From: Phymatolithon calcareum
Taxonomy: Eukaryota; Rhodophyta; Florideophyceae; Hapalidiales
NCBI GenBank assembly: GCA_977006965.1
Contig: OZ345383.1
Location: 1,674,001-1,738,000 of the forward strand
Length of the DNA stretch: 64,000 nt
Reading direction: 5' to 3'
Notes under the pieces: generated by a model
What the model saw: the letters and a program-made list of their open reading frames with translations, nothing else
Told to the model about the DNA's origin: nothing
Database searches by the model: none
Part shown: positions 10,321 through 20,189 of the stretch, one piece after another
Layout: the number at the start of each line of letters is the position of its first letter
How positions within the stretch are numbered: position 1 is the first letter of the stretch
Made by a program: the position numbers and the translations under genes

Positions 10321-10917
10321 AGCGTTTAGGTAGAAGAAGAAGAAGAAGTGGAGATTTTTATTATAGTGTTACCAACGCATCTGCAGACGCTTGGGGCAAC
10401 ACTTCTGATGAGCCACGAGGACTCAACTCAGAGCCCAGAGGCTCCATTTCGCATAAAAACGGCTATAGTCAGCAAAATTAGAAAACCTACCTCTGATCTC
10501 AACGAAGAGATCTCGAGGGGGAAAATCATTTCACTTCAATGGCCACGCAGAGCATCGTATCGTGTGAACGTGCGGAAAGGAAAATTTTATGACGTCCGGG
10601 GTCGCTTCCCGCGCCGAAGCAAGTTTACCGACGTCCCGGGTCCGCGTGTCGCGCCGATCTTCAGGACTTACTCTCGCTCGGCCTGCCCGCCGATCCGCGC
10701 GGGGGGTTACTGACGTCCCCAGTCTTGCGTGCGCCGGAGCGCGATGGGCGAGTTTACCGACGTCCCGGGTCCTCGTGCCGCGCCGATCTTCAGGACTTAC
10801 TCTCGCTCGGCCTGCCCGCCGATCCGCGCGGGGGGGTTACTGACGTCCCCAGTCTTGCGTGCGCCGGAGCGCGATGGGCGAGTTTACCGACGTCCCGGGT
10901 CCGAGCGTTTAGGTAGA
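10321..10917 (-). mobile_element. Non-autonomous retroposon with 130-bp monomers, copy A
   Basis: The body runs from about 10335 to 10903 and is flanked by a perfect 14-bp target duplication AGCGTTTAGGTAGA (10321-10334 and 10904-10917). In element orientation (minus strand) it starts (C)GGACCCGGGACGTCGG and ends in a (TTC)n tail, seen as five GAA units at 10333-10347. The same element lies at 57498-57936 in the opposite genome orientation. Near the 5' end it has repeated GC-rich monomers. A tail of simple repeats plus 14-bp duplications points to LINE-type target-primed reverse transcription. Open frames inside (for example 10348-10713) are shared by both copies but match no protein I know. 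No tRNA-like A/B boxes were found. Confidence 0.8.
10623..10903. repeat. 130-bp GC-rich tandem monomers at retroposon 5' end
   Basis: GTTTACCGACGTCCCGGGTC recurs at 10623, 10752 and 10882, a period of 129-130 bp. That gives two full monomers and the start of a third. The monomers are almost identical; the 1-bp difference is in a G run. Copy B at 57.5 kb has only one monomer. Confidence 0.9.
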
Positions 10918-11282
10918 GGAGAAAGACCCTAACTAGGCCAGAGAGTTCAGAAGTTAAGTCATAGTTCTACATTACACAATCTTGTTGAGCTAATCGCTCC
11001 CCGTTCCAGGCTTACATCTGGGCTTAGCCCCAGAGTATTCCCACTCGCACTGAGCTTACATCCGACGCCATTCAGATATCTGTCTGTAGCTCCTTGGATC
11101 GCTCATCATTGCGGTTCAAGTTGTGGATGTATGAACAGCAATGATTTTCGAGAAATTTCAGTTTCGTGCTCGTTATTGAGACCGGCTATGTTTTCTCGCA
11201 ATGAGAAACTTAGGAGTCGGCTCAATCTTGAACACACGGCTGGGGTTACTCGCGATGAGCAACTTTGGCGCCGGTGTGTTCT
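10918..11282. other. Spacer between retroposon and hAT element
   Basis: About 365 bp with no ORF or repeat that I can identify. It is the left flank of the hAT insertion site, which ends at the CGTCGAGG duplication. Confidence 0.4.
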
Positions 11283-11447
11283 CGTCGAGGCAGGGATGAG
11301 TTCAATATAATTGGTATTTATTGGACATCAAAACGCAATTTGCAATACAATACGAATTGCAAGAGCAAGTAGCAATTCTGGGAACAATATCACATAGAGC
11401 AAGTAGCAATTCTGGTAGCAATTCTGGTAGCAATTCCAGATAATATT

Positions 11448-13238
11448 CTAGTTTGCAGCTCGCTCACGAGATGCCTCTCTCATTGCTTGTCTTACCAAAG
11501 ACAAGTCCAAATACGACTTGTTGACCTTCAAGAAAACCAAGGATTCGAACAACATCGGAGTTAGTCGGTTGCGATTGTCCGACAAAATATTCTTGCATAC
11601 CGACCATAATCGCTCCACTTCCGCCGCAGAGCCCAGTATAAACGAGCAATCTTGATACGATTGTCTCCACTCCGTTCTACGACGCTTTCTAGCGGCAATT
11701 TGTTCCGCCATAGTTGTTCCATACTCATTTTCAGCTGGCACATAGTTCGAAGAATCAACTTCAAGGAGTGTGCACGCTTCTTTCTCGAGATTAGTCAAAG
11801 TGCTTGTCTCATCTCGTTGAATCTTCGTCACACCGGACTCGAAGTGAGGATGCGTCATCGTCGCAGCGATAGGTGAGATATACTTGAAGGACATACGACA
11901 TCCCCTGAATTTGGAATCTCCATTATTCTTGCTGTCGTTAATAGCATCGATGAGTGTATCAACAGCAAGACGACAATCAGAAAGTGAGGCCCCCCGACGC
12001 TGTAACTCCACTGTAACTGTGTTAATTTCCGCCATCATGTACACATACTTCTTCGCTCGCTCCATAAACTGGGTACTCCGGTCAATAGTAACGGTAGCAC
12101 CATCCTTATCAGCAACAGTCAATATCTCATCCCGAATGTCAATAAATCTCTTCAGCATTTGAAAAATTCCGGACCACCTAGTTGCGTTGGGTAGCACAGG
12201 ACTCAAATTTGTGAGGTTGCGCAGCATTGCACGGTTACTCAAACGACGACGACAATTGGCCATGGTCTCGTGAATAGAATCGATTGTCTTGGTCAATATA
12301 ACATCTGCAGAAATCATAGCGTTCACCTCCAAGTTTAGCTTATGTGACATACACCCCACGTGGGGTACATCCAAAAGCCGAGCGATAGCCTTGTTGACAT
12401 TGCAATTGTCCGCTACCGAACAAAGAACCCATGTGTGGACATCCAACTTGAAGAAGTGGAAAATGTCTTCAAGTTGTCGTACATGCAAAAAAGCATCAAA
12501 TCGTGTCGAGTAATCCGCTTCGGTTTGAGATATATCAGTCATTGTATCCGCGGTGTTGCACAGTGGGCTGACTGATATCAACGGCATAACATGTTCTTGC
12601 GCAACTTGTTCAACTCCCTTGTGAAAATATGGCACGTCACGCATGTAAGACGCGAATACTCCATAGAAGTGTGTCCCGTTATGGGACCAGCCGTCGTGCA
12701 CAATCGCCCCTTTCTTCTTATCCATTTCAGCGGATATCTTCTTCTCAACCAACTCCGTCAGCTTTGACAGAACGGACGTCACATGTTTCCGGGAAAAGTG
12801 CTGGTCGTACTTGGCAAATTCTCGCACATCATCATCCTTCACAATTGAAATAGGCATCGACTTTAAAACGACGAGCTTGACATACGAGCACATAGCTCGT
12901 TCGCGAGATGTGGCCGTGAACGAAACCGTAGGCAACTCATTGGCTCCAAATTGGCTCTTCTCTTTCCTGCGCTGGAAAAAACAATCAAGCAAGTGCTGCT
13001 CATCGCTGTCGGATATGCAGTTCTTGAGATGCTTGTAGGGGTTTGTAAAACCAGAGTTGCGCTCAAACACAATGTCACCTCCAGAAGTGCAATTTTCTCC
13101 ACGTGGGCACGCAAATACGCTATGCGGCACATTCCGACGGATTCGATTCCCGCGCTTGCAATGAATGTCGCGATTTGTGTCCGGCTTGGAAACCATAAGC
13201 ATCTTCACAACGTCACGAGGGGAAGGTTTGGGGGCCAT
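11448..13238 (-). CDS. hAT transposase with BED zinc finger
   Basis: Predicted 596-residue transposase. The frame extends about 39 codons upstream of 13238 without an ATG; the first ATG, opening MAPKPSPRDV, is taken as start. Features in order: a BED-type zinc finger (about 44-74, Cys, Cys, then HLKNC); HDGWS at 181-185, carrying a likely catalytic Asp; ADNCNVNKA (276-284), with a second Asp; the family C-x2-H as GCMSHKLNLEV (C296, H299); a TRW motif; and a C-terminal hAT dimerisation block with ERLWSVCKNILSDNR. It cuts and pastes the surrounding element by binding its ends. No frameshift or stop is seen. Resemblance to protist and oomycete hATs is from memory. Confidence 0.9.
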   Translation of the reverse strand: MAPKPSPRDVVKMLMVSKPDTNRDIHCKRGNRIRRNVPHSVFACPRGENCTSGGDIVFERNSGFTNPYKHLKNCISDSDEQHLLDCFFQRRKEKSQFGANELPTVSFTATSRERAMCSYVKLVVLKSMPISIVKDDDVREFAKYDQHFSRKHVTSVLSKLTELVEKKISAEMDKKKGAIVHDGWSHNGTHFYGVFASYMRDVPYFHKGVEQVAQEHVMPLISVSPLCNTADTMTDISQTEADYSTRFDAFLHVRQLEDIFHFFKLDVHTWVLCSVADNCNVNKAIARLLDVPHVGCMSHKLNLEVNAMISADVILTKTIDSIHETMANCRRRLSNRAMLRNLTNLSPVLPNATRWSGIFQMLKRFIDIRDEILTVADKDGATVTIDRSTQFMERAKKYVYMMAEINTVTVELQRRGASLSDCRLAVDTLIDAINDSKNNGDSKFRGCRMSFKYISPIAATMTHPHFESGVTKIQRDETSTLTNLEKEACTLLEVDSSNYVPAENEYGTTMAEQIAARKRRRTEWRQSYQDCSFILGSAAEVERLWSVCKNILSDNRNRLTPMLFESLVFLKVNKSYLDLSLVRQAMREASRERAAN

Positions 13239-13392
13239 AGTGATTGTGTCTTGCACCTTGTATTGAACTGTTACTTCTTCCCTTTTACTGATGGATCTAG
13301 CTTGATACTTATACTGCCAGGCGTAAGGGCGCCCGCCTTGCGTGGGGCGTAGCACATACAGTTCGCCTGGAAGAGGTTGCTCACGAGGTCAC

Positions 13393-13477
13393 ACAACTTG
13401 TGTCTCGCTACAACCTGTGTCTCGATACAGCTTGTGTCTCTATGCAACTTGTGTCTCGATACAACTTGTGTAGGCGT
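13393..13477. repeat. 17-bp subterminal repeats of the hAT element
   Basis: Five tandem units of about ACAACTTGTGTCTCGAT start at 13393, 13410, 13427, 13444 and 13461. They are probably transposase-binding sites. Confidence 0.8.
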
Positions 13478-13927
13478 TGTGGGTTTAGCACCTTGCCAAC
13501 AGTGTGGGACAAGGAAGTAAAATTCACGCCGACGGTACTGTTTTGCAAATCCTGGTTGAATCTTCGACACGTAGCCATACAATATCCAATGTCTGACGTT
13601 TACAATTTTCGTAGCTGCAATACGTAATTGCAGATCATGAGGTCGATTCAATACCGTATTGCAATATCGTATTGCAGTACGTATTGCAATCAATAAACTG
13701 CGACTCATCCCTGCGTCGAGGTCTAAGGTCAAGGACCTCATCCCTCGGTATTGTTGTGAAGCAAACTTCGATGGTTGTTTTCTTACTTGCTTGTCGAACT
13801 CCATCGATGGATGAGTTCGGCGGCTTTTATAGTGTTCCGTGAAGAGCACAAGGAAATCATAACATCGCCTAAGCTTACGTGATGCTCCAATTCCGTACCC
13901 TACAGTTGCTATTCCTAAGATTGGATT

Positions 13928-14226
13928 CACCACCTGTGGTATAGTGGTAAAACTGCCTCCGCGCACCTGTGCGCATATTTCGGTATGATACAGGCAGGAA
14001 TGTTGAGGTCGCCGGTTCGAGTCCTGTCACAAGCAAGAATTGAATTAACGTTCCGCAAAGGGCACACGGATGTCGCCGTGGAGTGGTGTGCAGCAGTACT
14101 AGCGCGATGCAGATACGCGAGTACCAGGAATGGATCCATATCAGGAACATTTAGAGGACCCCTAGATGTTGAATAATGTACACTTTGTGTAACTCAGTTA
14201 TCTTGCAATAAACAAACAAACAAACA
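13928..14226 (+). mobile_element. tRNA-derived SINE, copy 1
   Basis: A 299-bp element between perfect 12-bp duplications TAAGATTGGATT (13916-13927 and 14227-14238). The 5' part contains an A-box-like TGGTATAGTGGT (about 13935-13946) and a B box GGTTCGAGTCC (about 14015-14025), a pol III promoter spacing expected of a tRNA-derived head. The 3' end is GCAATAAACAAACAAACAAA, an (AAAC)n tail. A second copy with the same body lies in reverse at 21421-22288. There is no coding potential, and it is not a functional tRNA because no cloverleaf can be drawn around the boxes. Confidence 0.85.
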
Positions 14227-14227
14227 T

Positions 14228-15983
14228 AAGATTGGATTTTCCAACCCATATCCCTACTGAGTCAGGTCCGAAAGGTTGTTGAATCCGCAATTGATACTAT
14301 GCTCCGTCAAAGATACAAGAACCACAACATCCAGCTGGGATTTCAAAAAGGGAAGAGTACGGAGCTCGCAATCTTGAGGGCGCTGGAACTACAAAAGCGA
14401 GGGCAGCGATGCATCGCAGTATTGGACCTGAGGCAGCGTACGACACAGTGCCTAGACAACACCTGCAAGAGCGAATGAGAGGGCTTCTACAGCAAGAGCT
14501 ATGCGTGATGATCGAACCATTCTTGATGCCTTCCTGGGTATCGACGATTGGTGACCCGCAGCAGAAGTGGTTCCTAATTGACAGAGGAGTACCTCAGGGG
14601 TCTCCTCTGAGTCCAAGTCTGTACAACCTTTTCATGGACGAATTTGCGGAAAGAATAAGCCGAGTGCCGCGAGAAGTTGCAGATGTAGCTGCAGTCCTCT
14701 TTGCGGACGACGTTCTTCTATCGGCAAAGACACCAGCGGGACTACAGAGACTGTTAAATATTGCATCGAAGTGGGCAAGGGACAGGCAGATGGTTTGGAA
14801 CACGAAAGCTGGGAAGAGCGAAGTACTTCTCTCGGAAGACACAAGATCACCCATGTTCAAGCTTGCAGGGAAAACGTTGGCAAAGGTCAAAGAAGTATCA
14901 TACCTTGGCATCTCACTCAGTAATGAGGGAGTTACCGACACAAAAATGCTGGAGCGCATCCGACACGCCAAGATCGCGGTATATCAACTGAGGTCCCTGG
15001 GTGTCTCGTTGCGAGCACTCACCCCCTTGAAAGCAGTGAAGACATACAAGGCGTTGATACAACCAAGATGGGAGTATGCAATGCACCTGACGCCATGGAC
15101 GCCGAGAGTCCAGACAGCTATCGCAGAAGTAGAGAAAACATTTTTCGCACAGGTATTCGGTCCAATATCGAAAAACCGCTATGTCAGACTTCGCCTTCTT
15201 TGCCGAATTAACAACGCCGAAAACAGGAGACTCGTTCTAGCACTCAATATGCTGGAACGAGCGAGATCAAAGAAAAGGAGTCTTCTGGCCGTCCCAATCG
15301 AGGAAAGAGATGTGGGTGAACTACAATGGGTTAGTCGAGACATATCGGCAATGCTACAGTACGATCTATTCGAGACGGCACTGACTTTCCTCAAACAGGG
15401 AGTTTCGGCAAAATCGTTGAGGACATTGCTCTTCAAAGACGAAGGAGACGTTTCGGAGTCCAACAGAAAGAGAAAAATTCCCTACGATCTGCCTGGGTCC
15501 ACCCCGGCGATTATCAGACTCCCGAAAACACGGCACCGCCAATTAGCGGTAAAGTGGGCATTCGGTCGGTTTCCCCCAATGAGCACATCACTTCTGACAG
15601 ACAAGTTCGGTGATACTGTACCAATCCTCATGAGCAACCTGGAAGAATACCTCGGAAGATATCAACTGACCAAAGAGGAGATTGATATTACTGAAAAAGC
15701 TCTAGACAAGCTACTCTTCTTCACTATCGTCTTTTACGACGACATGGAATAGATAAGGCGCCAATTGAGGAAATCTGATCAGTGGACCCCAAGCTTTTCC
15801 CTCCGCCCTTTTACGGGAGAGGGTTATTGCAGCTAGGGCTACGACGTTAGCCCGGGTTACAAGTATTTGAATATATGATCGAAGCTACAAGGTAGCTGCT
15901 GAAACGCATCTCCCTTGCAGTCTCATGAGTGTTACTGAGGGCGTTTAATAAATTCCAAATTCAAAAAAAAAAGATTGGATTTT
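14228..15983 (+). mobile_element. 5'-truncated LINE inserted beside the SINE
   Basis: The body spans 14241-15970 and ends in about ten A residues. It is flanked by a 13-bp duplication AAGATTGGATTTT (14228-14240 and 15971-15983). This is the same sequence as the SINE's target duplication, so three copies of AAGATTGGATT lie in a row. The element begins inside the reverse transcriptase domain, so it is a typical truncated copy. Confidence 0.88.
14242..15752 (+). pseudogene. LINE reverse transcriptase, truncated and frameshifted
   Basis: Coding starts directly at PISLL..VRKV, a conserved early RT motif, and continues with LGFQKGKSTELAI. Around 14431 one base is missing or added: ..AVLDL is in one frame and AAYDTV in the next. 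From there the frame is open to 15752, with RGVPQGSPLSPSLYN, the catalytic block LFADDVLLSAKTP, and a long C-terminal domain ending in RHRQLAVKWAFGRFPPMST. The F-A-D-D form of the usual Y-A-D-D box is intact. The endonuclease and 5' part are missing and the frameshift breaks the ORF, so this copy is not autonomous. Confidence 0.9.
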
Positions 15984-17323
15984 TGCGCGCAAGTGGTAAA
16001 TTCGGTGAAATAATGAAATGCACGTAAGAAACCATATGACCACCTTTCAAATCGCTGAGATACAGTTTCGTGTAACTATAGGAAAGCGCTCGTGCTGTGG
16101 AGTCATTGGCTTCCTTTTGCTTCTGAATTCCACTTCAATGATTACCAGCATTCTCATCATGTTTCCTCTCTTAAGTCTTCTCGATTGCCACCTCATCGCT
16201 TATATCGATTTTGCGACAATGAGGGACGATCCGAGGAGCTCCAGACCAATGTCTGAATGAAGTTGAATGTAAGCTCAATGAGAGTGGGGATACTCTAGGG
16301 CTCAGCCTAGATCTAGGCATGGATCGGAGCGCGATGGGCTCAACAAGCGTACCACCTCACTGACAATCTGATCTCGCAGTGTATCTATCTCTTGTTGTCA
16401 AACAAGACAGTGGTTTGCAAATGTGAAAGAATCACAGGATGGGAGACACAAGGAGATCGCCAAGTTGGGCCACCGACTCGCACGTGCGTATCGCGGTAGC
16501 CGCTAGACCTGACTGCGATAGGATATTGTCGGCATTTGTGGGGTGTGCTATGCAATCCCCAGCCAGTAGGTTGTAGAATCCGATAGCATAAAAGGCACCA
16601 CTTATCGCAGCGAGTAAGGATCGCATCTAAAGCAAGTCACAATTGGCGAGAGCGAGTGCTGACTACCTTGCCGACCCTGAGAGTGCAACATAAGATATTG
16701 CAATGTAGATCTGTGACTCAACTCTTGAGCTCCCTGGCCTAGGGGTCGTGCTCCCTTACAACCATTAGCACGCTTACCACAGTCAACCGTCCTGTCACCT
16801 GTGGCTCATTTACCTTCATTTATGACGCACTGTCCTTGCCTTCAATTGTAAGAATTTACCGGTAAACCCCATGCATCGTACGTCACTTTCGTCTTTCTTC
16901 ACTGATATATTCGAGCACTTCTCTGTTGACTGCTTCATCCCCGTCTCCATAGCCCAATTGTGCCCTACTTCAGTATAAAAGAGAATTTCAAACCTCCAAG
17001 TGTGCGTCTTGTAAATCGTCCTAGTTTCTTACGCGCAGAATAACAGCTTCGGAGAACATGAAGGCTACTTCTTGCGACATGTTTCTCCGGAAGAGTGTAT
17101 GATTACGTTACCAACATCGGGCTTGTCGGAGATCTCTGTGACGCGTCTCTTTTCATAAGCTCTCACTGGGTAGAAAATACACTGCGGCGATTGCGATAAA
17201 GCGGCGACGTTGAAACGTATTCGAGTCTTGACCTCTTTCGATAGAACTGGGGGATATATGTTGATTTATTTTAAAAGCACCCAAGACCTCACTGTGAGTA
17301 ACGGGGCAGCTTCTCAATTACTT
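15984..17323. other. Spacer without recognisable gene
   Basis: About 1.3 kb of short, uninformative frames. The right end, next to the minus-strand LINE relic, probably includes that element's 3' untranslated part (A-rich when read on the minus strand near 17250-17280). Confidence 0.4.
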
Positions 17324-18130
17324 CTAACTTACCGCATTCTGTTTTCCTAACATTTCCATGATTCGAGTTTCTCTCCATATGAGAGTTCGAGTTAGTCTTT
17401 TGCATTCATATTCAGTCTCTTTGTCCATCATCATAGACCCGAGTATGCGTTGGAGTGCAATAAGCTCAATTTCAGCACCGGGTTCGAAATACTCACCGAG
17501 GATTGATTTCCTCCACAACGGAGCTCTGTTAAAAATCAGTCTTAGGCATCTTAGCCTTGTCGCCCTGTCCCTTATTCGTAACACTCCTGGCAACTTCTTA
17601 TGCCTGTTTATCGGGATTTTCACTGAGCGATCCTCTTCGCATTTTTGCCACACTTGGATTGCATCTTCTAGTCGCCGCTTCCTTGACACTTTACCTTCTT
17701 CTGCTTGTTTCAATGCTTTGCTGAGGTGCTCCTCGTTTCTGAGATAGTCAATGTCCTTCGATACTTCTGCCATATCCTCCTGTCTTCCTCTGTATTCTTC
17801 TGCATGTTCCAGGTACGTTTTCCGTTTTAACAGGCTTAAAGCAAACCTTTCCGCTTGGTGAGTTCTCCTCACCTCCGAACTATCTAGCCGACAGAGCACT
17901 CTCATTCGATTTTTTCGATGCTCCTCATATTTCCCGAAGACATACTCCAAGGAACAAGCGAGGACAGAGTCCACCACGGGCACCCTACTAGCCCCACTGG
18001 GTATTATTTTATCTAGTTCAATCTCCGGCACCCAGCATTGCCAATAATGCAGCAACGAACTGCTTCCCGACTGGCCTTTGAAGAGACCTTTAACAGCCCC
18101 CCGAGAATATGCAGTTGCAATCCCTCTCAC
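17324..18130 (-). pseudogene. LINE C-terminal fragment, second lineage
   Basis: Open frame of about 268 codons in which no RT motif remains. It aligns by eye to the C-terminal region of the LINE at 14.2 kb: NRMRVLCRLDS matches the RLRLLCRIN block, and LPGVLRIRDRATRLRCLRLI followed by a hydrophobic and charged tail matches PAIIRLPKTRHRQLAVKWAFG. The two are distant, so this is a different LINE lineage sharing the C-terminal domain. It is a remnant without the polymerase part. Confidence 0.65.
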
Positions 18131-18361
18131 TTACTGTCAAAAATCGCCTTCTTAAGCCAAAACTTGCATGTCGAAATAGTAGGTCTTCTCAAGCCAAGCT
18201 AAAGTACCCGCGCCCAATGAGAAATCAAAAGTGTAAACCCATAGCGCTTACTGCATGGGTAGTGTTCCTGGCGCGTTGCATACAAGTGCATGTGCCTATA
18301 TCAGGCTACGCGTAATATCTAGATTTGAACATGTAGCGGTATCATTGCCAAGGCTAAATAG

Positions 18362-18815
18362 TGTAACGCCTCACGGCGTGCCAGGGTGAACGAAAGATGG
18401 GAACGATGGTAACGTTGGGAACAGGAGAGATTGAGAGGCTAGGTCGCCATGCGGTTGCTCGTTTCCGATGGCGCTGCCTTTATTGTGTTTAAGTAGTAAT
18501 CAGCTCGATTACCAATGTAGCAAAGACAGGAGGAAGACCCCAGTGTTCAGGTAATCACAAGATATGCAAAAACCAACACCTTGATTGGATCACGACTTAC
18601 CGTTAACTCCGATAGGCCTCTCTTCTGCGTGGACCTTTCGGCACCCACACGGAAGAGTCGTCTACTGGCAGGGATAGCGGTGCCCAGGAAGGGTCACTGA
18701 AATCAATATCCCTAGATGCCAGCTTAGGGACAGCGAAAGTATCGCGTCGACGTCCCTTCAGCCGATCACGAGTTCTCTCGCGCTGTCTCGGCAAGTGAAA
18801 GAGCAGGGTATTACA
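18362..18815. mobile_element. Solo-LTR-like element, copy 1
   Basis: A 454-bp unit starting TGTAACGCCTCACGGCG and ending GCAGGGTATTACA. It is flanked by ATAG on both sides (18358-18361 and 18816-18819). A relative at 21700-22272 shares the start, an internal GCTGCCTTTATT and the end. Terminal TG...CA with a 4-bp duplication fits a solo LTR; a short terminal-inverted-repeat DNA element is the alternative. No internal gag-pol region is in the window. Confidence 0.65.
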
Positions 18816-19016
18816 ATAGGGCACGTAATGTACACTTAATTCGGGAAATCGGCAAGTGTGGATACACGTATTGAAGCACTGACTAATTGTTATAAGTAGC
18901 AACCTTGCCTGAACCAAACAATAAAAAAGGTTTCACTCTCACAAAAGGACCTGAGTGGTCGACAGACACAGGGGTACGATCGCAGAGGGAAAGTACATCA
19001 ATCAACCACCTCAGCC

Positions 19017-19658
19017 ATGCCAGCCGACACAGGAAACAACATTGGGCTCTACCTTGTGAATGGTATTGCTAGTAACGAAGGACTTCCCGGAGCTGCCATT
19101 CTCCACTTTTCACTCACCGTGAACGTTGTCAGTGGAAAGGTCACCGGGCAAGCTCAACAGACGCAAGCCTTGGAAGCTCCTTTCAACAAGATTCCTATCT
19201 ACGATATTACGGGTGTTGTGGTCGCAAGTCCGATAATTATTCGTGACGTTCCGCAGGATGTGCAGTCTGTTTCTCTCAAGGGTACTGCTCTTGTCCCGAT
19301 CGGTCCGTCTCCAGTGATTGGCGTGTACAATGCGCCTTTCATAGCCTTCTTTGCCGTTGATTCGAAGTGGAACGGACACAGAAGCTGGACTATCGGAAAA
19401 GATCAAGTCAAGAATGTTCCTGTGCGCGAGGAAACTTGCAAGAAGGTCGATGCAGAGAGCGGCGCTTCTCGTAAAACCCGATGTAGAAGAAGATGTAGTG
19501 AGGTTTTCCTGCAGAAAATCGCATTTCACGAGGAGTTCGGGCTCGATTTATACTTCAGTACAGAATTCGATTCAAATGGAATTAAAATGGAATTGGTCTA
19601 CAATCATTTTCTTCGCAAACACCTTTGCGTCAGAAAGCACCTCTGCAGATTTGGGTAA
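19017..19658 (+). CDS. DUF1842-like domain protein
   Basis: Predicted 213-residue protein, ATG at 19017, only 201 bp after the LTR-like element. Residues 1-140 resemble the bacterial DUF1842 domain: a Gly-rich LPGAAILHFSLTVN strand near the start, VSGKVTGQAQQTQA, then alternating beta-strand-like segments, and a closing WNG..SWTIG....NVPV. The domain is thought to be an all-beta fold, and I know of no function. The C-terminal 70 residues are basic (RCRRRCSEVF) and unlike the domain; they could be reading past a former stop or frameshift. There is no signal peptide. It lies among mobile elements, so it may be a transferred or decaying gene. Confidence 0.5.
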   Translation: MPADTGNNIGLYLVNGIASNEGLPGAAILHFSLTVNVVSGKVTGQAQQTQALEAPFNKIPIYDITGVVVASPIIIRDVPQDVQSVSLKGTALVPIGPSPVIGVYNAPFIAFFAVDSKWNGHRSWTIGKDQVKNVPVREETCKKVDAESGASRKTRCRRRCSEVFLQKIAFHEEFGLDLYFSTEFDSNGIKMELVYNHFLRKHLCVRKHLCRFG

Positions 19659-20189
19659 TTTAAAACAGGTTCAGTGGTTGGACTGGCTGACGCCGGAATG
19701 TGGCTTGCTCCGGTCGTCCTAGAAAGATCGCCTATGAAGGAACTACATCCCCTTTTCAACTTCCACTTTTGTATTTATGGGTGGAAACTATGACAGTTCT
19801 CGACATGATCCCATTTCAGAAGCTGGTGCTTTTGCTATTCAAAATTTTCGTCATTCTCCGGACAGGAAATGAGGCGAAGCAATCGGTAATGTTCTTGACG
19901 CTTCAAGAAAGAAAAGCAAAGTATGGCTGCTTGCAAAAAAGAAGGGTGCGTTCTTTCTATGTGAGTTGCAAGCAGAAGCCGGATTGCTCTTCTAATGATG
20001 TAGCAATAATTCTCCATAGATATGAAAAAGTTCTTGTATGTTTCGAACTGCTGAAGATCAATGGGGCACTAGAGTAGGATGGATACCGCGCGGTACCTAA
20101 CAGGGCGGTAGCCACTGTCTTCAAGGCGTCAAAGTCGCCAAAGAAGACATTTTCACACATGATCACTTCTGAAAAACTATTGTTTTTTA

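Larger units (their letters stand above)
11283..13721 (-). mobile_element. Complete hAT-superfamily DNA transposon
   Basis: The element spans 11291-13713 (2,423 bp). Terminal inverted repeats CAGGGATGAG (11291-11300) and CTCATCCCTG (13704-13713) are perfect over 10 bp. They are flanked by a perfect 8-bp target duplication CGTCGAGG (11283-11290 and 13714-13721), the hAT hallmark. Subterminal repeats typical of hATs occur at both ends: TAGCAATTCTGG units near 11360-11435 and 17-bp units at 13393-13475. It contains one uninterrupted transposase frame. Intact ends, target duplication and ORF suggest a recent, perhaps still functional insertion. Confidence 0.93.

Noticed and set aside
10348-10932. 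Open frames inside the first retroposon copy as protein genes
   Set aside because: They are shared by the two repeat copies because the DNA is nearly identical, change with monomer number, and match no family. No evidence of selection on the protein.
13239-13355. N-terminal extension of the hAT transposase
   Set aside because: The upstream frame has no ATG and runs through non-coding element sequence, so the first ATG at 13238 is preferred.
13393-13477. CRISPR-like array
   Set aside because: Units of 17 bp are directly adjacent with no unique spacers; they are transposon subterminal repeats in a eukaryotic context.
13930-14030. A functional tRNA gene
   Set aside because: A- and B-box-like sequences are present, but no acceptor or anticodon stem can be formed and the unit is a repeated element with tail and target duplication.
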